Shown here: piece after piece, positions 8,017-15,914 of the stretch
How the letters are laid out: each line of letters starts with the position of its first letter
Numbering within the stretch: position 1 is the stretch's first letter
From: Angelobacter sp036557225
Lineage (GTDB): Bacteria; Acidobacteriota; Terriglobia; Terriglobales; Acidobacteriaceae
Reading direction: 5' to 3'
DNA: 64,000 nucleotides
Assembly (NCBI GenBank): GCA_036557225.1
Contig: DATBHX010000126.1
Span: 23,933 to 87,932, forward strand
Made by a program: the position numbers and the translations under genes
Notes under the pieces: model-generated
Told to the model about the DNA's origin: nothing
Seen by the model: only the letters and a program-made list of their open reading frames with translations
Databases searched by the model: none

Positions 8017-9397
8017 CCCTAAGAAGTCGGCTATCCTCTAATGCCTTCAGAATCCAGAGTTCCAGCCTCTCCGTAAATTGGCTTCTGGTATCGACAGACT
8101 TCGGATCTTTTCCTGCAATGTTTGATATTAGATCGGCCATATGATCGAGGTAAAAAAAGAAGCCAGCATTGATTAGGACTATAGGCGACGGAGTTATAAC
8201 TTTCTTTCTTAGAATTATGGTGGAGGGAACTATTGCACGCTTTAGGTAATCGTATATTTTGGGAGATTGATTTTCAAAGCTAGTAATCTCTTTTGTGGAG
8301 ACAGCAACTTTAGTCGGTAGAAATGTCAGAAGCCATTCACAAACCTCAAAATAACATTTTAAGAATCGCTCCTCATCTACCGGAAGAGCGTATTCGATGT
8401 GTAATTCTTTCGTTGGTGAGGCTGATTTTCTGAGAACATCTACGAACGCCGACGAACTCTTATCGACCACCGGCCACCATCCAAGCTGCTTGAGCAACTT
8501 GAAATGGGCCTCAAAGCGCGCCATCTCTGCTGGGTGATCCTGGATAAAGAAATGGAAGTCGCTAAGTTGACTTTTTGGCTCCCCAATCAAGTGCGTTGCG
8601 TCAGTCAATTCGATAAGCGCAAAAGAATACGCTGGACCGATCAGACAAATCGCAAATAGGTCGCAAAAAATCTCCTCAATCCAGCTCTCAAGGAGATCGC
8701 GACACATTGTAATGTCTTCTTCATTCAGTGCGTGGCCGATGTCTTTCTCTAATGTCTCAAGTGCTTTATCGATTTCTGGCACAACCTCTGTTACGAAATG
8801 CTCCTGATACACGAAATGGCCCATTTCGTGGGGAAGAAGACAGTTCAAGAAAAAGCCATTTGCTTGAGAATAAGGAATTCCGACAACTCCCATGCGAGGT
8901 GGGAGTCGTGTCCCTTTGATCAGGTCGGCTATGTCGTTAGCCCGCTGTATCAAAATACCGGAGGGAACTTGCAAATAGTTCAATTCATTGATAAGAAAAA
9001 CTGTAAACGTTATGTCCTTGAGGTCATCGATGCTCTCGATTGCATCCTGCAGTACAGTTGTCAGAGGGGCAGGTAGATGCAGAGTGTCTGCGTCCAATAC
9101 AGGCTTAAGATATTCGTGTACAGTTTCCCAATGAGCGCGTAAGTCTGATAGTTTTAAACGCTTTGAGAAGGCTGTGCGGGCATCTTTAGCGGCTTCTGCC
9201 GGGAAACCGTTAAGAAATGCCTTGGTCTCTTCACCTAAGCGCTTTATCTTCGCAAAAAGAGAACGCGATGAACGCGGATAGACAGGATATTCATTAATAT
9301 CCGTGCACAGACGAATGACAGAATCAACAAATCTATAAAGCGCCGCAGATTCCTGTCGAACCGTTTCTTTCAGGTCGTTCACGTTCGTGCGCTTCAC
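8006..9397 (-). CDS. HEMGH zinc-metallopeptidase-like protein
   Basis: 463 residues, soluble, GTG start overlapping the previous stop as GTGA. The central part reads NCLLPHEMGHFVYQEHF, with the HExxH zinc motif at about residues 190-194, followed some 47 residues later by ESWIEEIFCDLFAICLIGP, where Glu241/242 and Asp246 look like the third-ligand helix of gluzincin peptidases. The N-terminal 130 residues appear helical; the C terminus ends in another helical region (LELWILKALEDSRLLRGEK). I do not recognise a named family. The operon with a dCTP-deaminase-like gene suggests protease-regulated nucleotide depletion, which is inference. Confidence 0.7.
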   Translation of the reverse strand: MKRTNVNDLKETVRQESAALYRFVDSVIRLCTDINEYPVYPRSSRSLFAKIKRLGEETKAFLNGFPAEAAKDARTAFSKRLKLSDLRAHWETVHEYLKPVLDADTLHLPAPLTTVLQDAIESIDDLKDITFTVFLINELNYLQVPSGILIQRANDIADLIKGTRLPPRMGVVGIPYSQANGFFLNCLLPHEMGHFVYQEHFVTEVVPEIDKALETLEKDIGHALNEEDITMCRDLLESWIEEIFCDLFAICLIGPAYSFALIELTDATHLIGEPKSQLSDFHFFIQDHPAEMARFEAHFKLLKQLGWWPVVDKSSSAFVDVLRKSASPTKELHIEYALPVDEERFLKCYFEVCEWLLTFLPTKVAVSTKEITSFENQSPKIYDYLKRAIVPSTIILRKKVITPSPIVLINAGFFFYLDHMADLISNIAGKDPKSVDTRSQFTERLELWILKALEDSRLLRGEK

Positions 9398-9807
9398 CTG
9401 GTGGCAGCAACACGCTTTGTGATCGGCGGATGATTGTAGTGGTACAGAGCCCTGCTTTCCAAGGCGTCAAAAAACTGGATAGCAATTAGAGCACTGTTCC
9501 GCCGACCCTGTCGTGTGTTGGAATTCAGGACGCTATTTAGCTTTTCGATGAGGTCTTTCTTGTCAGTGACTCTCAGAATTTCGTTGAGCGTTATCACGTT
9601 CTCATAACGATCAAACGGGCCTCGATCCTTAAGTGTCTTAACGGGGGTAGGCTTGTTAACACTGTTTAGGGAATTCAAGACCTGCCGCAAGCCAACTTCG
9701 AGATTTCGCGTCCTCTCGTCGCGCTCCGCCAAGACTATCAGCGAATCCGTGAGTCTCCGAACATTCGCCGCAAAAGCCAAGTAACGAGCTCTCGATTGCA
9801 CTCTCAT
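9394..9807 (-). CDS. Unknown helical protein, first gene of the metallopeptidase operon
   Basis: 137 residues from the ATG at 9807, chosen because AAAGGAGAGCCC lies just upstream. A longer in-frame start at 9900 lacks this site. The sequence is charged and mostly helical (RYLAFAANVRRLTDSLIVLA, TLNEILRVTDKKDLIEKLNS) with no recognised motif. The stop TGA overlaps the GTG of the metallopeptidase gene, so tight coupling is expected. It could be a sensor, inhibitor or scaffold for the peptidase; nothing in the sequence decides this. Confidence 0.65.
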   Translation of the reverse strand: MRVQSRARYLAFAANVRRLTDSLIVLAERDERTRNLEVGLRQVLNSLNSVNKPTPVKTLKDRGPFDRYENVITLNEILRVTDKKDLIEKLNSVLNSNTRQGRRNSALIAIQFFDALESRALYHYNHPPITKRVAATR

Positions 9808-10079
9808 TGGGCTCTCCTTTCTGCATAAGCTAAACTCATGCTCGTGTCGATATGGGAACGTTGGGTTTTGTAGGTTACTACATTCGCTTTTTATTCGCAA
9901 CTCTACAACCTGCTCTTTGCCTACTAGATGTTGTGTGTATCAGTTTGGATGCTCAACATTATGTATGATCAGGTAAAATCGGGTAAAAGTCAATACGTTA
10001 TACTCCGAAATTATTGAAAACAATCGATTGATGTCTTTTTGATTGTTGGTAAAACTGGGTAAACTGTGTTCTTGCTGCA
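9808..10079. promoter_or_regulatory. Divergent intergenic region with repeated GGTAAAA-GGGTAAA words
   Basis: This 272-bp region separates the metallopeptidase operon (minus) from the AbrB-like gene (plus) and must carry both promoters. It contains two similar 18-mers: GGTAAAATCGGGTAAAAG at 9972-9989 and GGTAAAACTGGGTAAACT at 10048-10065. Such spaced repeats look like operators. A related word (AAAACTGGGTGAA) lies upstream of the polymerase cassette near 14755. The sequence is AT-rich compared with the flanking chromosome. Confidence 0.45.
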
Positions 10080-10559
10080 ATGAGCACAGAATTCATCACC
10101 CCGGTCCATACGACTACGGACACCTCGAATCGTGTTACGTTGCCTAAGCATTTTTCCGACCGGATTCCTTGGTTAGAGGGAAAAGAACCTGTTCGTAGTT
10201 GGGTGCTGCTCATCGAGGCGGGCAGGTATCGTGTTCTCTCAGACGAGCAGGTAAAGGGTGATCCGCAATTGGAGCCCGTTCGATCATTGATTCTGGATGG
10301 AAAGTCTGCTGCGGAGCTCGAACCTACACACTCGGATGATATTAGGCGAGCGGCGATTGTTGCACGAATTTTGCCTGCCCTGGTGGCGCCTCCACCACCT
10401 GGCTGGAGACTTTCCTTTCCACGAGCATTCGATGTTTTTGCTCCGTCAGATTGTGACGTAAGGGCAGTTTCAAATCTCTTATCACTCGAAGGGTACTGGG
10501 AAATCTGGTACACAGACATTCTTCGCCGAACGGCTGTGTTGCCTTGGCAGAGACGTTGA
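10080..10559 (+). CDS. AbrB/SpoVT-like DNA-binding protein
   Basis: 159 residues. Near the N terminus, TDTSNRVTLPKHF followed by WVLLIEAGRYRVLSDEQV resembles the swapped-hairpin AbrB/MraZ fold (pattern xxRVTLPxxF then a hydrophobic strand pair). The remainder is Pro/Ala-containing and unrecognised. It converges on the 996-residue polymerase gene and is preceded by repeated GGTAAAA words that could be its own operator. A transcriptional regulator of the island is the natural guess. The long opposite-strand frame covering 9998-10810 is Ser/Arg/Thr-biased and looks like its shadow. Confidence 0.55.
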   Translation: MSTEFITPVHTTTDTSNRVTLPKHFSDRIPWLEGKEPVRSWVLLIEAGRYRVLSDEQVKGDPQLEPVRSLILDGKSAAELEPTHSDDIRRAAIVARILPALVAPPPPGWRLSFPRAFDVFAPSDCDVRAVSNLLSLEGYWEIWYTDILRRTAVLPWQRR

Positions 10560-10797
10560 ATCTGGTGTGAGCCTAGTTGATGATCCACGGGCGGTAATGA
10601 TTTCAGAATTGCCGAAACCTGGCAATCGCGATTGTGCCGAGAATTATCCTGGCTTAAACAGAGGCGTTGACTCACTTTTCCACTAGCCTTCACAAAACCA
10701 TGCCCTGAAACGGTGCAACTCGCTCGGCCCAAATCACCGCTGTTTGGACAAAAAGATTTAGCAAATGTTGCCAGTTTTTTTACATCTTTTCGTGTGT
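10560..10797. other. Convergent intergenic gap, no gene called
   Basis: 238 bp between the stop of the AbrB-like gene and the stop of the polymerase gene. A plus-strand frame stays open to 10686 but overlaps the AbrB-like gene out of frame and has no start signal. I see no clear hairpin terminator. Confidence 0.4.
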
Positions 10798-13788
10798 TCA
10801 TAATGTCCATTCTTTAACAACTGTAGTCAGAATATCCTGGTGTTTCTTGTGTGGTCTTCTGCGTCCCGTTCGCGCGTATATGAGGGTCCTACGAGACAGT
10901 CCGCTGATCGCTTCAAGCTGGGCCAGAGGAATTTGGTTCAGCGCGGGGACTATTTTGGTTTGCCATTCATCACGCCGCTGGTCTGGGTATTCCGTGTACA
11001 CACTCAGCTCCGAGTGAATTAAGCCCTGGCCCACCTCTTCGAGGCTGTTCGATTCTTTGCCGATGTATTTGATTTGATCGACCCAAATGTGTCGTCGCTG
11101 AAGCAGACCCACAGTTTGTCTCACACAAGGACTACCATTCGCATCAGAACACTTTGCTTCCGGGTGAAATTCATATTCCGTAGTGACATCACCGTATGTT
11201 TTAACGCGGGCGACAGAGCGGCTGCCATGATGTCCCGTTGACGTAATGTCGTAGGTCTTCCCAGAATATTGGTCAACCCATTCTCTCCTCAGCCATTCTC
11301 GCGAGTCGATTTCATACGGGGCAACCAGGTGAAACCGTTCAGGGTCTACACCTACTGGGTGTCCAAGTTGTCTGACTTGACACGACAAGAGGAAGTTAAA
11401 TGGCTTGACTTGATCGGAATAGAGTTTGTCTTTGTTGAGATTCGATAGAGGCGCAATCACAGCGGGACTGCTAACCGTAATTCTCCCGACCGCAGGCTTT
11501 TCCGCAAACTGAAGTTTCTTTGCTTGGAGATCGACAGCCTTGAGTACGATTGCGTCCCAAACCTGACCAATCCATTCGCGATCGTCGCTCTCAGGATCCG
11601 TGGGATTGAGCAGATGTCCAAGCCCGTGTTCTGACCATTGGTTGTCTACGTTGTTCTTGTTCTTTCGGAGCAAGACAGGAACACCATCGTCGAATAAAAA
11701 CAGCGCATAGCGCTTTGCGGATATGGCGAGACAATACAATTGTCGCTGCTGCCCCGTTTTCGGATCAAAGTTATCGTCCTCGATTTTTAAAATTGAACCG
11801 GGAACAGCCGTTGGATCGTAAGGACTAAGCAATGCGAAGCGTTCGGCTATTAGTCGCACCTGTTCCCAGGACAACGCCTTGATTAGGGTTCCTGCGCACC
11901 GAAACTCCCCGCCCATCTCCGTTGCCACGATAGCCATCGAATCGGTGTCTTCCATGGCGTACGTACCACCCAATTCAGCCACGCAGTGTTCCAAGAGAGC
12001 AAGCATCAGGCGCGCTGCCCCCGTAATCAGCGAGGCCAGTGGCGGAAAGCAAAATTCTCCAGGTACATCCGGATGCGCAACCCGACAACAAAATGCATTG
12101 GGGTCAACTCCGTAACAACTAACCTTAACTTCTTGGTCGTTTTCTTGGCGATTCATCTCCGCGTAGATGCCATAGCCCGCAGCATTTGCCAGAACCTTGA
12201 GCGCTTTACCGAGGCGTTCCTTTTCGTCAGTACAGAGCTCGACGCGACCGGACAGACGCTTGCGTTCCTCAATCACGACTTTAAAGAAATCTTGTTTCCC
12301 AGGGTCGACCTCTATTGCACCGCGCAACTTAACTTGATTGAGCTCCGATGACTTGCCATGGGCCTCAATTCGAAATGCATCAAGCACCTTGGGAATCCGG
12401 CGCGTCAAGATCACCGACGCGACTATATCCGGGAGGGAATACCACAAGGCGTTGTCGGCATCCGCGTAGACGTAATTGATTCCCACTTGCCAATCGTTCG
12501 TTTCCTTTGAGTACTTCGCGCGAACTGGAAGAACGTCGCCGTCCGGAACAATCTTCACGAACGCGGTAAGATCTTTCCAGGTCGACGGGTTGAAAAGGTC
12601 TTCAGCCGTCACTTTGCACAGAAATTGTTGTATTTCTTCGTGGCAGTGTTCCACGATATGAATTCTCTCAGCGACGACAACGCTCCAAAGGTCCATCAAA
12701 CGATTGACAGTGGGATACATTGAGAGAAAATCCGTATACACGACTGGCACGGCGACTTTTCGAATATGAGCGCTGGTTCTTCCCCCAAAGAATGCCGATT
12801 GGGCATAACCCAAATACTCTTTCGGGAAATCTGGTTGACGCTCAAGGACGGGCTTGATTTCCATTGCACGGAGATAGGCCTTACCAATTGAAGCCGGCGA
12901 ATATGCTCTTGTGGGCTGAAGCGTTATTGGATGCTTGTCATATTCCTCGAGCAGCTTCACAGCCAGCTCGAAAGTTACCAAGACATCCCGGCGGTTGTAG
13001 TCAATGTACTCCTCACTCAGAATCCCGTGTTTGTGGGCCTTCTGTTTGCCATGCTCCACGCCGAAGGCCTCGCATGCCTTTTCCAATGAGTAGCCTCGAT
13101 CTGTCAGAGCGAACGCGAGGGTGCGCAAGTCCAGAACATGACCGCGAAACTTGTAGCCTGCTTCTGGCTCACCGGTTTCAGAGCCTTCCGGAATTAAGGC
13201 AGATTTGTCAGGGTCGTTGCATGCGGTAAACCCAATCAAGTGACGTTTGCTGTCGATTTGTTTGATTCCGATCCTTGGCCGATATTGATGAGGCCTTTCG
13301 TGACCAGCCTTGTCAATGTAAGTCCACATCCCCAACGAAAAGCCCCCTGCGAACCGTCCCCGCGCTGCAGTGCCGTCGTGTGCTATTCGGGATAAATCAA
13401 ACGGAAGATTGAAACCAACCAAGAGGCAACGCCCTTTATAAGCAGCCTGGAAAAACTTGCTCAGAAACTGGCGGCGCGTAACCAGCAGAAGCTTCTTCTT
13501 GGCCGCATCCGCCATGTGAGTGGCTACGTATTGGTTCAGGATCTGGCGATCCTTGTCGGGCAAATCGTCTGCATAAAACAATCCCTCTTCCAAACACTTT
13601 CCGCTCACGATGAACCGATAACTACCGAAAGTCAGACGCTGCGTGGAGTCCGTCCGAGTCTCGGTGTCAAATACCAACATTGCGTCTGGACGGCACCACT
13701 GTTTGGAGAATCGGGGACGTTTCTCCACATTGAGCGGCTCGGGATAGACGCGAATACCAATCGGTACTGGGCAAGGCTCATGCGGCAA
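10798..13788 (-). CDS. Family B DNA polymerase-like protein with C-terminal helix-turn-helix
   Basis: 996 residues, apparently TTG start 5 nt after the HNH stop. All proofreading motifs are present: Exo I VFDTETRTD (Asp41, Glu43), Exo II GFNLPFD (Asn128, Asp131), Exo III YNRRD (Tyr264, Asp268). Polymerase motif A is YTDFLSMYPT (Asp353), motif B KVLANAAGYG (Lys531, Tyr539) and motif C EDTDS (Asp614, Asp616). The C terminus (about 950-985) reads LAQLEAISGLSRRTLIYART, a helix-turn-helix, followed by GRRRPH. No protein-priming domain or phage replisome neighbours are visible. Motif B has one extra residue between Asn and Tyr-Gly. Template and primer are unknown. The intact motifs argue for an active enzyme. 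Confidence 0.85.
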   Translation of the reverse strand: MPHEPCPVPIGIRVYPEPLNVEKRPRFSKQWCRPDAMLVFDTETRTDSTQRLTFGSYRFIVSGKCLEEGLFYADDLPDKDRQILNQYVATHMADAAKKKLLLVTRRQFLSKFFQAAYKGRCLLVGFNLPFDLSRIAHDGTAARGRFAGGFSLGMWTYIDKAGHERPHQYRPRIGIKQIDSKRHLIGFTACNDPDKSALIPEGSETGEPEAGYKFRGHVLDLRTLAFALTDRGYSLEKACEAFGVEHGKQKAHKHGILSEEYIDYNRRDVLVTFELAVKLLEEYDKHPITLQPTRAYSPASIGKAYLRAMEIKPVLERQPDFPKEYLGYAQSAFFGGRTSAHIRKVAVPVVYTDFLSMYPTVNRLMDLWSVVVAERIHIVEHCHEEIQQFLCKVTAEDLFNPSTWKDLTAFVKIVPDGDVLPVRAKYSKETNDWQVGINYVYADADNALWYSLPDIVASVILTRRIPKVLDAFRIEAHGKSSELNQVKLRGAIEVDPGKQDFFKVVIEERKRLSGRVELCTDEKERLGKALKVLANAAGYGIYAEMNRQENDQEVKVSCYGVDPNAFCCRVAHPDVPGEFCFPPLASLITGAARLMLALLEHCVAELGGTYAMEDTDSMAIVATEMGGEFRCAGTLIKALSWEQVRLIAERFALLSPYDPTAVPGSILKIEDDNFDPKTGQQRQLYCLAISAKRYALFLFDDGVPVLLRKNKNNVDNQWSEHGLGHLLNPTDPESDDREWIGQVWDAIVLKAVDLQAKKLQFAEKPAVGRITVSSPAVIAPLSNLNKDKLYSDQVKPFNFLLSCQVRQLGHPVGVDPERFHLVAPYEIDSREWLRREWVDQYSGKTYDITSTGHHGSRSVARVKTYGDVTTEYEFHPEAKCSDANGSPCVRQTVGLLQRRHIWVDQIKYIGKESNSLEEVGQGLIHSELSVYTEYPDQRRDEWQTKIVPALNQIPLAQLEAISGLSRRTLIYARTGRRRPHKKHQDILTTVVKEWTL

Positions 13789-13793
13789 ATGGA

Positions 13794-14288
13794 TTAGCCT
13801 TTAGGATCAAATTGATCAAGGGGTGTCCCGCGCCACCACTTGTCTCCAACTTTCCTTGCCAAGAATGCGTCCAGGGCTTCAAGGATTTCCGCTGCCCAAA
13901 GCAGTCCTTTCTGAAGGTAGTTCATCGTATCGACAAACCCCCGAATGCGCCCTGCAGCTGCTAATAGCGGACTACTGTCCTTGTTTCGCAATGTTGCCTT
14001 TGGCCAATCCTGCTGAACTAGGCTTAGCTCGGCTCGGTGATCATTCACAGGCACAGGTATTGTCGTGTTGGGGTCGTTTGATTTACCGAAAACATGATGA
14101 TTGTCCATGGTTGTATGTCCGTTCTTCACTCGTTTGCACGAGGCGCAGATGATTGAGCTGTTACCTTTTATGAGGGCTTCGGGCCGCCTTTCTCCGCACG
14201 CGCATTGCTTATCGCGGCCGATTCGTCGGGCTGCGGTTACGCTGCGTCGATAGGCCCCTACTGGGTCTCGCGATGGGATTTGGTTCAT
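13794..14288 (-). CDS. HNH-like endonuclease with zinc-binding cysteines
   Basis: 164 residues. Cys29-x-Cys31 and Cys48-x2-Cys51 form a likely zinc site, followed by DNHHVFGKSNDPNTTIPVPV and NDHRAELS, in which His64/His65, Asn74 and His84 match the His-Asn-His layout of beta-beta-alpha-metal nucleases. The C-terminal half is helical (FVDTMNYLQKGLLWAAEILE). Its ATG overlaps the previous stop (ATGA) and its own stop lies 5 nt before the polymerase start, so the three genes are one translational unit. A nuclease working with the polymerase is the obvious inference. Confidence 0.7.
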   Translation of the reverse strand: MNQIPSRDPVGAYRRSVTAARRIGRDKQCACGERRPEALIKGNSSIICASCKRVKNGHTTMDNHHVFGKSNDPNTTIPVPVNDHRAELSLVQQDWPKATLRNKDSSPLLAAAGRIRGFVDTMNYLQKGLLWAAEILEALDAFLARKVGDKWWRGTPLDQFDPKG

Positions 14289-14674
14289 CGCACCCTCACG
14301 TAAAGGGACTCAAAGGACAGAACGCCCGCGTTGCCGAGTCGGTCCAGTTCCTGGGTATCGGTGAGCAAAGGCATTGACCTGCCTTTCGCGTCTTTAATGT
14401 GTTTGCCTTTGAACCTACGCAGTTCGGATTCGTCGCCTGTCTGCAGGTACCGCTGAACGGCATTCCAGTATTCCGCAAGTTGAGTCGCCTGACGTGAATC
14501 GCGGATAGTGATTTCGGTCAGCCCAGTCGGTGTTGGTATTAGTAAAACGCTCATATTTTCTACCTCCAGCGTGTTTGAAAGCTCTTGCCGAGCCTTTTTC
14601 GACTCGTAAGCTCTTGACACTGGCCGATACTGACCGGTCTCCCGAACCTCAACAATAAGGGCCAGTTTTGGCAT
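14285..14674 (-). CDS. Unknown 129-residue protein, first gene of polymerase cassette
   Basis: A soluble alpha/beta-looking protein with no motif I recognise: PKLALIVEVRETGQYRPVSR, then VLLIPTPTGLTEITIRDSRQ, a basic patch RRFKGKHIKDAKGRS and a C-terminal strand LSFESLYVRVR. No clear ribosome site precedes the ATG at 14674. The stop overlaps the HNH start by 4 nt. Position and coupling suggest a DNA-binding or regulatory partner of the nuclease and polymerase. Confidence 0.6.
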   Translation of the reverse strand: MPKLALIVEVRETGQYRPVSRAYESKKARQELSNTLEVENMSVLLIPTPTGLTEITIRDSRQATQLAEYWNAVQRYLQTGDESELRRFKGKHIKDAKGRSMPLLTDTQELDRLGNAGVLSFESLYVRVR

Positions 14675-14710
14675 AGTTAGGCATTTTGAGCCCGATCACA
14701 TATGGTGGTT

Positions 14711-14785
14711 TTTGAGTCAAAACTAGCCTGGGGGTTTTGGCGTCGATGTCGTCAAAACTGGGTGAATGAAATTGATGTCTTAAGC
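14711..14785. promoter_or_regulatory. Candidate operator region upstream of the polymerase cassette
   Basis: Contains CAAAAC at 14718-14723 and its inverse GTTTTG at 14734-14739, then GTCAAAACTGGGTGAA at 14751-14766, followed by ATTGATGTCTT at 14771-14781. The words AAAACTGGGT and ATTGATGTCTT also both occur upstream of the AbrB-like gene (10051-10060 and 10026-10036). Shared words at both ends of the cassette suggest common regulation or repeat-flanked acquisition. Confidence 0.4.
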
Positions 14786-14848
14786 TCGGGGTCGCGCATT
14801 GGCGGTCTGGTACCCTAACAGGCAAGAAGTGAAAGTGGAGTTTGTACT

Positions 14849-15376
14849 TTGGAACCGCAAACACGCGAAAGAATTGTCAATGAGTTTTACAGGTTGTTCG
14901 ACGGGCTCACCAAGGCGTTGGGTTTTGAGAACCAAAGCTACGAAGAAACGATGCAATTTGTTCATGCAGGAGCTTTGAAATATGGCGACAAGACTGTATC
15001 AAGTCTATTGTTAGCCGCTGCGCAAAAACTGGTTCCTTTCCGGAGTGATGATGGATCGCTGAGGCCTGAAAGCATCGCGGAATATTTTGCGGCGATAGAC
15101 ACGAAAGAAAAACTAGAACAACGGCTGGAGGCCGCACCAGAGCCCGACCCTCGGACTGTGACGTTAGCGATAAGCATTTTTAGAACGTTGCTTCCGACTG
15201 CCCGAGAGGTTCTGCTTCCTTTTGCTAAAAAGCTCCCCCATCCTCCCGGCGGCCGCCCTCGGCTGCTATCAAATCCTGACGAGCGTAGACGAATCTGTCT
15301 GGAGATAGGGGTTCTTCACGCGAAGGGCGTGGACCTCAAGGTGGCCCAAGGACGCATACCATTTCGCGGGACTTGA
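14849..15376 (+). CDS. Unknown helical protein, 175 residues
   Basis: Starts at a TTG preceded by AAGTGGAG at about 9 nt. The protein is acidic-to-neutral and helical (ERIVNEFYRLFDGLTKALGF, YEETMQFVHAGALKYGDK), with a Pro-rich turn and a basic region (HPPGGRPRLLSNPDERRRI) near the C terminus. The final residues (AQGRIPFRGT) look abrupt, so the C terminus may be truncated. It is transcribed away from the polymerase cassette. No family recognised. Confidence 0.5.
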   Translation: MEPQTRERIVNEFYRLFDGLTKALGFENQSYEETMQFVHAGALKYGDKTVSSLLLAAAQKLVPFRSDDGSLRPESIAEYFAAIDTKEKLEQRLEAAPEPDPRTVTLAISIFRTLLPTAREVLLPFAKKLPHPPGGRPRLLSNPDERRRICLEIGVLHAKGVDLKVAQGRIPFRGT

Positions 15377-15389
15377 GGGCGGTCACATC

Positions 15390-15665
15390 GTGGCTTATCT
15401 CACCTTGGGCGGAACTATGAGGTACAAAGAGACATTCACTCCCGTCCCTCCAAATCGTCTCCAAGGTGAAATTACCCTGTGCGTGGCGACCACGGACAAG
15501 CAGTTTATGAAGCCGGGTAGCAAGAAAGACACAGGCGGATGGGCCGACTGCTGGGGTAAACACAACAAGCCTCCTGAGCCTTATGCAAAAGATGCGATCA
15601 TCGAAATCAACGGCAGTACGTTAACGTATAGTGACCCTACCGGCAGTTTTATTCTCACGCGATGA
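15390..15665 (+). CDS. Unknown small protein, 91 residues
   Basis: GTG start at 15390, or an in-frame ATG at 15417 (MRYKETF). The sequence is beta-rich with many Lys, Gly and Thr (QGEITLCVATTDKQF, DAIIEINGSTLTYSD) and has no recognised motif. It starts 13 nt after the preceding gene's stop. It is the last open frame before the chromosome-type genes resume, so it marks the right side of the island. Confidence 0.35.
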   Translation: MAYLTLGGTMRYKETFTPVPPNRLQGEITLCVATTDKQFMKPGSKKDTGGWADCWGKHNKPPEPYAKDAIIEINGSTLTYSDPTGSFILTR

Positions 15666-15746
15666 TGGTGCAGAGACGCCGTTGTTTCTGCTTCTCGTTC
15701 CGCGCACCCGCCTGGCAAATCCGGCCCTCGAATCCCTAAAGAGCCC

Positions 15747-15780
15747 CCGGGTATAGCAGTTTTTGTATTGCTATCCCCGG
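15747..15780. terminator. Strong hairpin, possible terminator
   Basis: CCGGGTATAGCA pairs with TGCTATCCCCGG with one mismatch across a 10-nt U-rich loop. No U tract follows on the plus strand, so an intrinsic terminator is not certain. It lies about 80 bp after the last island gene. Confidence 0.4.
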
Positions 15781-15914
15781 CAAACGCAGCGTGGGAGTAG
15801 GGGAAAGAGACTCCGTCGGAAGCGCCCCCTCCGTCCCTATGACTGACACCTCCAATTGGGCGATGACCTCCGGAATCTAGCATTCACGCCCCGTTCTCCA
15901 TGTACAATCCGCGC

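Noticed and set aside
10480..10686. Shifted frame reading GTGKSGTQTFFAERLC after the AbrB-like gene, possible P-loop by frameshift
   Set aside because: The glycine spacing does not fit a Walker A motif, there is no start signal, and the 159-residue frame ends normally. No evidence of a frameshift beyond the open frame itself.
9998..10810. 270-residue minus-strand frame opposite the AbrB-like gene
   Set aside because: It is Ser/Arg/Thr/Gln-biased with no recognisable motif and covers the plus-strand gene, which has an AbrB-like pattern and an upstream repeat-rich promoter.
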